Source: Actinomycetota bacterium (GTDB taxonomy: Bacteria > Actinomycetota > Thermoleophilia > Solirubrobacterales > Thermoleophilaceae). Taken from it: a DNA stretch of 22,971 nucleotides. How positions within the stretch are numbered: position 1 is the stretch's first letter; each line of letters starts with the position of its first letter. The stretch is from contig VAXR01000101.1 of assembly GCA_005885165.1 (NCBI GenBank), positions 12,809-35,779 on the forward strand. The letters run 5' to 3'. Under the pieces are notes generated by a model that made no database searches, had not been told where the DNA came from, and was given only the letters and a program-made list of their open reading frames with translations. A program made the translations under genes and the position numbers. Positions 1-6,449 of the stretch are shown piece by piece.

Positions 1-1230
1 CTTGCCCTTCACCATCGCGAGCCGCGGGTCCTCGCGGCCGGCGGTGATGTCGACGCAGTCCTCGAGCCGGCAGCGCAGCGACAGGTCGGGGTGCTCGAGC
101 CGGCCCTGCTCGACGCTCGTCGCGCCGTTGTCGATGCGCAGGAACCAGGGATCCGCGTCGCGAAAGTCCCACTGGATCGTCGCTGCGCCGTTCGGCGTGG
201 CGGTTGGGTCGATCGACCGCTGGATCGAGTCGAACAGCACCGCCAGCTTCTCCGGGTCGCGATCCGGCGGGCCCGTCTTCTCGCCGAGGTAGCCGGCGCG
301 GACCATGGCGAGACCGCGCTCGGCGCGCTCGCGCGGGCTGAGGCCGCGCGGCACGGGCGGCGGCCCCGGTAGCTCGTCGAGCGGCAGCCCGGCCGAGCGG
401 AGCTTCTGCTCGAGCGACACCATGCCGTGCTCGTATACGTCCTCGATCGTCGAGCCGAAGATGGTGACGTAGCGCTCGTCCCAGCCGGGCGGCACGAAGA
501 CGCCGATCATCATCGGCATCACCTCGCGCATCAGGTCCGCGACCGCGTACTTGCAATCCGGGTCCTGCTTCACGCAGTCGGACAGGCACTTCACGCCGAA
601 GCCGATGTGCCGCTGCTCGTCGCGCGACACGTTCTCCATCCCCTGACGGAAGCCGGGCAGGATGCCCCGCTCGGTCACGTAGCTCTCGATGAAGTGCTGG
701 CCGGGCTGCGCGAGCGTCGCCTCGACGAGCAGGTGGTACATCGTGATCGCGGCTGCGAAGTTGGGGAGTGAGCGGTCCTTGCGCAGGCCGTCGGCGACCT
801 TGTCGAGGTAGGCGAAGGTCTTGCGGAAGCCCCAGGTCAGCTCGGGTGCGGTCGCAGCGAGGGACCCCCCGATGTCGTCCCCGCGCTCCACCACCTCGCG
901 CATGAAGCGGCCGAAGAAGACAGCGTGGCGCGCCTCGTCGACCTGCTGGGTCGCGAGGAAGTACTTCTGCTCCTCCTTCGGCGCCGCATCGATGTAGGGG
1001 GAGAGGTTGTCGGTGACCGAGTCCTCGCCGTGGAAGAACATCGAGTAGTTCCACAGCGCGGCGCGGCGCTCGAGGTCCGAGAAGGTCTCGTGCCAGTCGA
1101 CGCGGTCCTGGGTGAAGTCGAGCTCGGTGGCGCGCCAGTTGCCCTTCTCCCACCGGGCGTACAGGTCCTGGTAGGTGATCCTGTCGATCGCCGTCCGCTC
1201 GCTTGACTGCACCGTCGCCGTCTGTGCCAT
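1..1230 (-). CDS. R2-like ligand-binding oxidase (diiron/MnFe ferritin fold) fused to SCP2 domain, 3'-truncated
   Basis: The minus-strand frame is open from ATG at 1230 to the window edge: 410 codons, C-terminus missing. A purine-rich AAGGGG lies 6 nt before the ATG. Visible metal-ligand set: Glu69, Glu99 and His102 (DEARH), Glu170, Glu205 and His208 (DEQRH), the carboxylate/ExxH pattern of R2-type ribonucleotide reductase subunits. Val72 (Glu69+3) and Tyr165 (Glu170-5) sit where R2lox proteins form their Val-Tyr ether cross-link, so I favour R2lox, an oxidase of unknown, probably lipid-like substrate, over a true NrdB. From about residue 320 the sequence looks like an SCP2 sterol-carrier domain (IQWDFRDADPWFLRIDNG), cut off at MVKGK. 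Acyl/lipid carriage joined to an oxidase is inferred. An inverted repeat overlapping a possible -10 lies upstream. Family call fairly sure; substrate unknown. Confidence 0.85.
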   Translation of the reverse strand, partial: MAQTATVQSSERTAIDRITYQDLYARWEKGNWRATELDFTQDRVDWHETFSDLERRAALWNYSMFFHGEDSVTDNLSPYIDAAPKEEQKYFLATQQVDEARHAVFFGRFMREVVERGDDIGGSLAATAPELTWGFRKTFAYLDKVADGLRKDRSLPNFAAAITMYHLLVEATLAQPGQHFIESYVTERGILPGFRQGMENVSRDEQRHIGFGVKCLSDCVKQDPDCKYAVADLMREVMPMMIGVFVPPGWDERYVTIFGSTIEDVYEHGMVSLEQKLRSAGLPLDELPGPPPVPRGLSPRERAERGLAMVRAGYLGEKTGPPDRDPEKLAVLFDSIQRSIDPTATPNGAATIQWDFRDADPWFLRIDNGATSVEQGRLEHPDLSLRCRLEDCVDITAGREDPRLAMVKGK

Positions 1231-1261
1231 GTGCCGCCCCTTCGTCGCGCGCTTTCCAGAG

Positions 1262-1283
1262 AAGTTGGCTGGACAGCCAGCTT
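1262..1283 (-). promoter_or_regulatory. Inverted-repeat operator candidate upstream of the R2lox-like gene
   Basis: AAGTTGGCT-GGAC-AGCCAGCTT is a 9-bp inverted repeat with one mismatch and a 4-bp spacer, 32 bp before the ATG at 1230. Read on the minus strand, a TAAGCT hexamer (1284-1279) overlaps its proximal arm, so the repeat would cover the -10 and the transcription start, a usual place for a dimeric TetR/GntR-type repressor. The binding protein is not in the window; this is inference from symmetry and position. Confidence 0.45.
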
Positions 1284-1336
1284 ACCGCTGTGAACGTACG
1301 GCGGAGCGTGCGCGGCGGCACAAAAGGCTTGTCGCC

Positions 1337-2698
1337 TCAGCCCAGCTTCGGCGAGCGCCAGGGCGCGGCCAGCCGCCGCTCGAGCTCGTCGCTCAGATGA
1401 TCTACCGCGATGCGGATCTGCTCGAGCGAGTCGCGGTCGCGCAGCGTGACCGTGCGGTCCTCGAGCGTCTGGTGGTCGATGGTCACGCCCCACGGCGTGC
1501 CGATCTCGTCCTGGCGGCGGTAGCGGCGCCCGATCGAGCCGCCCGCGTCGTACTCGGATGGCATCCGCTCGCGGAGGTCCTCATAGATCTCGCGCGCGAT
1601 CTCGGGCTGGCCGTCCTTCGAGACGAGCGGCAGCACCGCTACCTTCACCGGCGCGATCTTCGGGTGGAGGCGGAGCAGGACACGCTGGCGCCCCTCGACC
1701 TCCTCCTCGTCGTAGGCGTCGACCATGAAAGCGAGCATCGCGCGGTCGGCGCCGGCCGCCGGCTCGATCACGTACGGGACGTATCGCTCGCCGGTCGCCG
1801 AGTCGACGTACTCGAGCTTCTCGCTGGAGAACTTCGCGTGCTGGGTGAGGTCGAAGTCGCCGCGGTTGGCGATCCCCTCGAGCTCGGACCAGCCGATCGG
1901 GAAGAGGTACTCGATGTCCGAGGTGGCGCTCGAGTAGTGGGAGAGCTCGTCGGCGCCGTGCGCGCGCAGGCGCAGGTGGTCCGGCCGCAGGCCGAGGTCG
2001 GTGTACCAGCGCATCCGCTCCTCCATCCAGTACTCGTGCCAGTGCTGGGCGTCCGGGGGCGGGACGAAGTACTCCATCTCCATCTGCTCGAACTCCCGCG
2101 TCCGGAAGATGAAGTTCCCGGGCGTGATCTCGTTGCGGAACGACTTCCCGACCTGCGCGATCCCGAACGGCGGCTTCTTGCGCGAGAACTGGAGGACGTT
2201 CTTGAAGTTCACGAAGATCCCCTGCGCCGTCTCCGGCCGTAGGTAGACGACCGCGCTGTCGTCCTCCACCGGGCCCATGTGGGTCTTGAACATGAGGTTG
2301 AACTGGCGCGGCTCGCTCAGCTCGCCGCCGCACTCCGGGCAGCGGAGCTCGCCCTCGGGCTGCTGCTCGCGGAGGTGGTCCTCGCGCCAGCGCTTCTTGC
2401 ACTCGCCGAGGCACTGCACGAGGGGGTCGGTGAAGCCCTCCAGGTGGCCCGACGCCTCCCAGGTGCGCGGGTGCATGAGGATCGCCGCGTCGAGGGCGAC
2501 GATGTCGTCGCGCTGCTGGACCATGGCCCTCCACCACTCCGACCTGACGTTCGACTTCAGCAGGACGCCGTAGTGGCCGTAGTCGTACGTCGAGGCCAGC
2601 CCGCCGTAGATCTCCGAGGACTGGAAGATGAAGCCGCGGCGCTTGCAGAGCGCCACGATCTTGTCCATCGTCACGCGGTCGGCGGCCTCGGTTGCCAT
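1337..2698 (-). CDS. glyS: Glycyl-tRNA synthetase, class II dimeric type
   Basis: This 453-residue protein attaches glycine to tRNA-Gly. The N-terminus has the GlyRS signature FIFQSSEIYGGLASTYDYG (23-41). Cys96, Cys100, Cys120 and Cys123 form a zinc knuckle within the insertion. Motif 2 is at 187-210 (FRNEITPGNFIFRTREFEQ), motif 3 at 312-325 (EPAAGADRAMLAFM), and the HGTP anticodon-binding domain begins near 347 (PKIAPVKVAVLPL). The length fits the single-chain alpha2 enzyme rather than the GlyQ/GlyS heterotetramer. ATG at 2698 is preferred over the internal Met11 because TAGGCT ends exactly 6 nt upstream, so the message is probably leaderless. The gene stands alone and precedes the R2lox-like gene on the same strand with a gap of about 106 bp. 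Confidence 0.97.
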   Translation of the reverse strand: MATEAADRVTMDKIVALCKRRGFIFQSSEIYGGLASTYDYGHYGVLLKSNVRSEWWRAMVQQRDDIVALDAAILMHPRTWEASGHLEGFTDPLVQCLGECKKRWREDHLREQQPEGELRCPECGGELSEPRQFNLMFKTHMGPVEDDSAVVYLRPETAQGIFVNFKNVLQFSRKKPPFGIAQVGKSFRNEITPGNFIFRTREFEQMEMEYFVPPPDAQHWHEYWMEERMRWYTDLGLRPDHLRLRAHGADELSHYSSATSDIEYLFPIGWSELEGIANRGDFDLTQHAKFSSEKLEYVDSATGERYVPYVIEPAAGADRAMLAFMVDAYDEEEVEGRQRVLLRLHPKIAPVKVAVLPLVSKDGQPEIAREIYEDLRERMPSEYDAGGSIGRRYRRQDEIGTPWGVTIDHQTLEDRTVTLRDRDSLEQIRIAVDHLSDELERRLAAPWRSPKLG

Positions 2699-2704
2699 GT
2701 CCGC

Positions 2705-2710
2705 AGCCTA
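2705..2710 (-). promoter_or_regulatory. -10 hexamer of glyS (leaderless geometry)
   Basis: TAGGCT on the minus strand ends 6 nt before the glyS ATG, placing +1 on or next to the start codon. No clear -35 is seen. No T-box leader is possible with so short a 5' end. Confidence 0.5.
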
Positions 2711-2845
2711 GAAGGCGGGCTGGCGGCAGGAATTTGCGCGAACTTTGGCGCTGTGCGCTCAGGCAAAATTCCCGCATAGAGCAGGTTTTTGGGCTCGCGA
2801 AGCGTCGGGGTGCTGTTGTAGGGTGGTCACAGACCGTAAGCCGCC

Positions 2846-2965
2846 ATGGTCACCATCGCCATCAGAGCAACGAGCCACGTGGCCGCCTGGATCCTCTGGC
2901 ATTCGATGAAGGTGTCGCTGCTGGACGACCTCGAGGCGCCGGCGCCGCCGGACGCGCACGCCTAG
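2846..2965 (+). CDS. Possible 39-residue micro-protein, unknown function
   Basis: ATG at 2846 opens a 39-codon frame (MVTIAIRATSHVAAWILWHS...) ending at TAG 2963-2965. It sits in the otherwise empty 383-bp gap between divergent glyS and fmdB. All but about three codons end in G or C, as in the real genes here, which supports coding. The first half is hydrophobic with two Trp, and the tail is Pro/Ala/Asp-rich. TAGGGT at 2819-2824 could be its -10, giving a leader of roughly 15 nt; no convincing Shine-Dalgarno is seen. I recognise no family, and in GC-rich DNA such an ORF can occur by chance. Nothing else was seen in the gap besides the glyS and fmdB promoters. Confidence 0.35.
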   Translation: MVTIAIRATSHVAAWILWHSMKVSLLDDLEAPAPPDAHA

Positions 2966-3066
2966 GTCCCAAGCGCTCAGCCCAGCCCCGCCCGGCGCGT
3001 CGGCAGCCGGCAGACCGGGCGCCCCTCCCGGACGTGAGCCGCCCCGGGATCGCGCCGGAGCGCCCA

Positions 3067-3072
3067 TATACT
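3067..3072 (+). promoter_or_regulatory. -10 hexamer of fmdB
   Basis: TATACT, a near-consensus -10, ends 9 nt before the fmdB ATG at 3082, leaving a 5' leader of at most a few nucleotides. Confidence 0.6.
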
Positions 3073-3081
3073 CGAAGCCGG

Positions 3082-3414
3082 ATGCCGCTCTACGAATACC
3101 GCTGCGAGCGGGGCCATGCGTTCGAGGTGATGCAGCGGATGAGCGACGACCCGGTCACTGCCTGCACGACCTGCGGCGCGCCCGTGGAGCGGGTGTTCCA
3201 CCCGGTCGCGGTCCACTTCAAGGGCTCGGGCTTCTACACCACCGACTACGCGCGCAAGGGTCGCTCCTCAGGTGCCGTCTCCGACGACGCGGGCGGCGGC
3301 GGGTCGAAGTCCTCCTCGGACTCGGGATCGGGATCCGGCGACAAGGGCTCCGGAGTGACCGGCGAGAAGTCGGGCAGCTCGAGCGGCTCGGGGTCGACCT
3401 CCAGCTCCGACTAG
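3082..3414 (+). CDS. FmdB/CxxC-CxxC family zinc-ribbon protein with Ser/Gly tail
   Basis: A 110-residue protein beginning MPLYEYRCERGHAFEV, the FmdB family signature. Likely metal ligands are Cys8, His12, Cys28 and Cys31; the first knuckle is C-x3-H rather than CxxC, as I recall for some actinobacterial members. The core ends near residue 62 after FKGSGFYTTDYARKGR. The last ~45 residues are low-complexity Gly/Ser/Asp/Lys, probably disordered. A TATACT hexamer 9 nt upstream fixes the start, although the frame stays open further 5'. Members of this family are often labelled putative regulators, but the role is unproven. The stop codon shares CTAG with the stop of the convergent LytR-type gene, leaving no room for an intergenic terminator. 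Confidence 0.85.
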   Translation: MPLYEYRCERGHAFEVMQRMSDDPVTACTTCGAPVERVFHPVAVHFKGSGFYTTDYARKGRSSGAVSDDAGGGGSKSSSDSGSGSGDKGSGVTGEKSGSSSGSGSTSSSD

Positions 3415-4493
3415 CCCTCGAGCTGGCGCACCGCCTTCGCCTTGTCGGCGTCGGAGATCTGAAGGCTGCCGTCGGGGTTGACTCCCGTGAAGCCGAGCAC
3501 CTGCGTCTTGCCGCCGCCCCCGGTCAGGAGGTCGGTGAAGAGCGTCGCGAGGCCCGGGCCGCCCATGTCCGAACGCAGCGCGCGCGGCGCCTGCCAGGCG
3601 ATGAACGGGAGACGGACGAAGGAGCTCGGCCAGTTGAGTGGAGAGATGATGCGCGACCGCATCGCCGAGAGCACCTTCTGCTGGCGAGCGGCGCGGGTTC
3701 GATCGTCCTCGCGCGGGTTGCAGCGGTTCTCGCGCACGCGCGAGAACTCGAGCGCCGCCCTCCCGGCGAGGTGGTGCTCGCCCTTCGAGAGCTTCACCTG
3801 CTGGCCGTCGAAGGAGTTGGAGTCCACGCAGTTGTCGAGCGTCACATAGATGCCGCCCATCGCGTCGATCAGCTTCGGGAAGTTGGTGAAGCTCACGAGC
3901 ATCACGTGGTTGATCTTCAGGCCGTGACCGAGGAAGCCCTCGACGGTCTTGATCGTGAGGGCCGCGCCGCCGAGCTCGAACGAGGAGTTGATCCGGCCGA
4001 CACCGTGGCCCGGGATCTGCGCCGACGAGTCGCGCAGGATCGAGAGACGGTGGACCGACCCGAGGCCCACGTGCAGGAGCAGGATGCTGTCGGCGCGCGA
4101 GGGGCCGCTCTTCGCGCTCTGCTGCACGTGCCAGCGCTTCGGGCGCTGGTCGGATCCGATGATGAGGACGTTGCTGCCGGTGGCCAGGCTCCCCCCGCTC
4201 GAGAGCGCGTTCTCGGCTCTGGTCGACACGCTCGGAGCCGTCTCGGCGCTCACGAAGAAGACGACCACCGAGAGCAGGATCCAGGCGCCGATGACGCCGG
4301 TGGGCGCGACGGTCGGGACCCCGGGGCGCTCCGCGCGGCGCCGCCTGAGGCGGTCGAGCGGCGTCGCGCCGGGGCGCGGCGGGCGTATGCGGTCGACCAG
4401 CGCGGGGCGCGACCGGTAGACCTTGTACTCGGGCCGGGCGGGCCGGCGAGGCGGCTGCGGAGGGGGATCCGGGCCCTGAGGTTCGTCGGGCAT
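3411..4493 (-). CDS. LytR-CpsA-Psr family glycopolymer transferase
   Basis: 360 residues: a Pro/Arg-rich cytoplasmic N-terminus (1-65), one membrane segment (about 67-85, GVIGAWILLSVVVFFVSAE), and an extracellular LCP domain. LCP hallmarks are NVLIIGSDQRP, RADSILLLHV, LSILRDSSAQIPGHG, GRINSSFELGG, a FPKLIDAMGGI segment and an Arg-rich FSRVRENRCNPREDDRTRA stretch, the usual polyprenyl-phosphate/Asp-Arg active-site parts. The family moves glycopolymers from a lipid carrier onto peptidoglycan outside the membrane. ATG at 4493 lies 7 nt downstream of TATACA on the minus strand and only 23 bp from the divergent ROK kinase start. Its 3' end overlaps fmdB by 4 bp. Which polymer it transfers cannot be read from the sequence. 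Confidence 0.92.
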   Translation of the reverse strand: MPDEPQGPDPPPQPPRRPARPEYKVYRSRPALVDRIRPPRPGATPLDRLRRRRAERPGVPTVAPTGVIGAWILLSVVVFFVSAETAPSVSTRAENALSSGGSLATGSNVLIIGSDQRPKRWHVQQSAKSGPSRADSILLLHVGLGSVHRLSILRDSSAQIPGHGVGRINSSFELGGAALTIKTVEGFLGHGLKINHVMLVSFTNFPKLIDAMGGIYVTLDNCVDSNSFDGQQVKLSKGEHHLAGRAALEFSRVRENRCNPREDDRTRAARQQKVLSAMRSRIISPLNWPSSFVRLPFIAWQAPRALRSDMGGPGLATLFTDLLTGGGGKTQVLGFTGVNPDGSLQISDADKAKAVRQLEG

Positions 4494-4500
4494 CCCGCCG

Positions 4501-4508
4501 TGTATAGC
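4501..4508. promoter_or_regulatory. Overlapping bidirectional -10 elements for the LCP gene and ROK kinase
   Basis: The octamer TGTATAGC reads TATAGC on the plus strand (4503-4508, 8 nt before ATG 4517) and TATACA on the minus strand (4506-4501, 7 nt before ATG 4493). Both directions have a nearly leaderless layout, and the whole intergenic region is 23 bp. Confidence 0.6.
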
Positions 4509-4516
4509 GTTCCGGC

Positions 4517-5473
4517 ATGTCGCCGCGACGTGTGATCGGGATCGACACGGGCGGCACGAAGCTGCTGGGCGGGGTCGTGGACGAGGATCTCGCCGTACGC
4601 CACCGCGTGCATCGCGTCCTCCACGGGCTGGAGCGTCAGGCGCTGCTCGACGCCATGGTGGAGGCCGTGGAGGAGGCCCGGGAGGCCGCGCCCGACGCTG
4701 CCGCCGTGGGGTTCGGGATCCCGTCGCTCGTCGAATACGAGACGGGCGCGTCGATGTTCAGCGTCCACCTGCCGCTCGACGGCGTCCCGTTCCGCGCGCT
4801 GATGGAGGAGCGGCTCGGCATGCCGGTGTTCGTGGACAACGACTCGAACCTCGCGGCGCTCGCCGAGCATCGCGCAGGGGCCGCGCAGGGCGCGCGGCAC
4901 GCGCTGATGCTCACGCTCGGGACCGGGATCGGCGGCGGGATAATCCTCGACGGCCGGCTGCAGCGCGGCTCGCGCGGCGGCGGCGCGGAGCTCGGGCACG
5001 TGGTCGTCGACCTCGACGGCCCGCCATGCCAGGGCGACTGCCCCGGGCGCGGCTGCCTCGAGGTGATGGCTTCGGGGACCGCGATCGGCCGCGAGGGAGC
5101 CGCGGCGGCGGCGCGGTCGCCTGATTCGGCGCTCGCCGAGCGGGCTCGCGACGGCCGCGAGATCACGGGTCCGCTCGTGACCGAGCTTGCGCACGACGGC
5201 GATGCCGCGGCGCGCGATGTCTTGGAGCTGATCGGGACGCGGCTCGGGGTCGGGATCACGAGCCTCGTCAACGCCTTCGATCCGGAGGTCGTGGTGATCG
5301 GCGGTGGGGCGGTCGCGGGCGGCGAGCTCCTGCTCGGGCCGGCGCGCGCCGTCGTGGCCGAGCGGGCGCTGCCGCCGAACCGCGAACACGTCCAGATCGT
5401 GGCCGCCCACTTCGGCGACGAGGCGGGGATGCTCGGCGCGGCTGTGCTGGCGCTCGAGGAGGGGCGGGTCTAG
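4517..5473 (+). CDS. ROK-family sugar kinase (glucokinase-like)
   Basis: 318 residues. The ATP phosphate loop is at the N-terminus (GIDTGGTKLLGG, 8-19). Catalytic Asp109 lies in VDNDSNLAALAE. A second phosphate motif is LGTGIGGGIILDG. The ROK zinc/substrate signature has Glu158, His161 (ELGH) and Cys171, Cys175 and Cys180 followed by Leu-Glu. The C-terminal adenosine motif is VVVIGGGAV. Such enzymes phosphorylate glucose or a related hexose at C6 using ATP; the exact sugar is not determinable here. The gene starts behind TATAGC and is followed with no gap by rsmI, so the two should be co-transcribed. Confidence 0.93.
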   Translation: MSPRRVIGIDTGGTKLLGGVVDEDLAVRHRVHRVLHGLERQALLDAMVEAVEEAREAAPDAAAVGFGIPSLVEYETGASMFSVHLPLDGVPFRALMEERLGMPVFVDNDSNLAALAEHRAGAAQGARHALMLTLGTGIGGGIILDGRLQRGSRGGGAELGHVVVDLDGPPCQGDCPGRGCLEVMASGTAIGREGAAAAARSPDSALAERARDGREITGPLVTELAHDGDAAARDVLELIGTRLGVGITSLVNAFDPEVVVIGGGAVAGGELLLGPARAVVAERALPPNREHVQIVAAHFGDEAGMLGAAVLALEEGRV

Positions 5474-6319
5474 GTGCCGGCGACGCCGGGCAGGCTGGTC
5501 GTCTGCCCGACCCCGATCGGCAACCTCGAGGACATCACGCTGCGGGTGCTGTCGGCGCTGCGCGAGGCCGACGTGATCGCCTGCGAGGACACCCGCCGAA
5601 CGCGGACGCTGCTGGATCGCTACGGGGTCCGCGCTCCGCTCGTCTCCTACCACGAGCACAACGAGGAACGGCGGGCGGCCGAGCTCGTCCGGCGGATGCG
5701 CGGCGGCGACGTCGTGGCGCTGGTCTCAGACGCAGGGATGCCGTTGATCTCGGATCCCGGCTATGTGCTTGTGCGAGCGTGCGCCGCGGCCGGGATCGCG
5801 GTGGAGGTGCTTCCCGGACCGTCGGCGGCGCTCGCGGCGCTGGTCGCCTCGGCCCTCCCGGCGGATCGCTGGCGGTTCGTCGGTTTCCTGCCGCGGCGCA
5901 AGGGGGAGCTCCGGAAGGTGCTTGGGGAGCCGGGCGGCACGCTCGTCGCGTTCGAGTCGCCGCGGCGCGTCCCGGCGACGTTGCGCGTCCTCGCCGAGCT
6001 GGATCCCGATCGGCCGGCGGCCGTGTGCCGCGAGCTGACCAAGGTTCACGAGGAGGTCGTGCGCGGCGCGGCCTCGGAGCTCGCCGAGCGCTACAGCGAT
6101 ATGCCCCCGCGCGGCGAGGTCGTACTGGTGGTCGGGCCGGCGGAAGGCGACGGTTCGGATGCGGCGGGCGAGTCGTCGGCCGTGAACGCGGTCGCGCGGC
6201 TCGTAGAGTCGGGCGCGAAGCCGCGCGTGGCCGCCTCGGTGGTCGCGGAGCTCACGGGCACGTCCGCGAACGAGCTCTATCGCGCGCACGCCCACCGGGG
6301 ACGGCGGCGTTCGACTTAG
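5474..6319 (+). CDS. rsmI: 16S rRNA (cytidine-1402-2'-O)-methyltransferase
   Basis: 281 residues of the tetrapyrrole-methylase fold. Family motifs in order: CPTPIGNLEDITLRVL (11-26), CEDTRRTRTLLDRY, SYHEHNEERR, VALVSDAGMPLISDPG (substrate/SAM pocket), LPGPSAALAALV, FESPRRVPATL and CRELTKVHEEVVRG. A short helical C-terminal region (about 235-281) ends AELTGTSANELYRAH. RsmI 2'-O-methylates C1402 in the ribosomal P site using SAM. The GTG start directly abuts the TAG of the ROK kinase, and GGAGGGG about 12 nt upstream, inside the kinase gene, can serve as ribosome-binding site. A strong hairpin follows 7 nt after the stop. Confidence 0.95.
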   Translation: MPATPGRLVVCPTPIGNLEDITLRVLSALREADVIACEDTRRTRTLLDRYGVRAPLVSYHEHNEERRAAELVRRMRGGDVVALVSDAGMPLISDPGYVLVRACAAAGIAVEVLPGPSAALAALVASALPADRWRFVGFLPRRKGELRKVLGEPGGTLVAFESPRRVPATLRVLAELDPDRPAAVCRELTKVHEEVVRGAASELAERYSDMPPRGEVVLVVGPAEGDGSDAAGESSAVNAVARLVESGAKPRVAASVVAELTGTSANELYRAHAHRGRRRST

Positions 6320-6326
6320 CGCCCTT

Positions 6327-6356
6327 GCGTTACAGGGGTGCGCCCCTTCGTAACGC
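6327..6356 (+). terminator. Strong hairpin after rsmI
   Basis: GCGTTAC-AGGGG-TGCG-CCCCT-TC-GTAACGC forms a 7+5 bp stem with a 2-nt bulge and a 4-nt loop, 7 nt past the rsmI stop. No U-tract follows, so it is either a GC-type terminator or a structured element of the leader of the next gene. Confidence 0.5.
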
Positions 6357-6368
6357 GGCCGCCACAGA

Positions 6369-6406
6369 GTGCACGTCCGCGTAAAGGACTGCGACAGGAC
6401 GCGCAC
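6369..6406 (+). other. Second stem-loop in the rsmI-M23 gap
   Basis: GTGCACGTCC (6369-6378) pairs with GGACGCGCAC (6397-6406), 9 of 10 pairs, with an 18-nt loop. With the hairpin at 6327-6356 it fills most of the 130-bp gap. If the putative -10 at 6437 is used, this stem lies upstream of the M23 message. Confidence 0.3.
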
Positions 6407-6436
6407 GGCCGCTCGCGGAGGCGGCTGATGCGGACT

Positions 6437-6442
6437 TACGGT
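6437..6442 (+). promoter_or_regulatory. Weak -10 of the M23 peptidase gene
   Basis: TACGGT ends 7 nt before ATG 6450, matching the leaderless spacing seen elsewhere, but the hexamer is GC-rich and no -35 is visible. Confidence 0.35.
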
Positions 6443-6449
6443 CGTCGGC

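Noticed and set aside
837..1493. Minus-strand 218-codon ORF spanning the 5' end of the R2lox-like gene and the 3' end of glyS
   Set aside because: Arg/Pro/Ser-rich translation with no family resemblance; it is an out-of-frame shadow of two clearly conserved genes.
1175..2242. Plus-strand 355-codon ORF opposite glyS
   Set aside because: Arg/Leu/Asp/Val-rich antisense of a well-supported synthetase gene; typical of GC-rich DNA.
2699..3081. T-box leader of glyS
   Set aside because: No T-box sequence is seen and the -10 sits 6 nt from the ATG.
6320..6449. c-di-AMP (ydaO-type) riboswitch before the M23 gene
   Set aside because: The conserved ydaO core sequences are not visible; only generic hairpins are.
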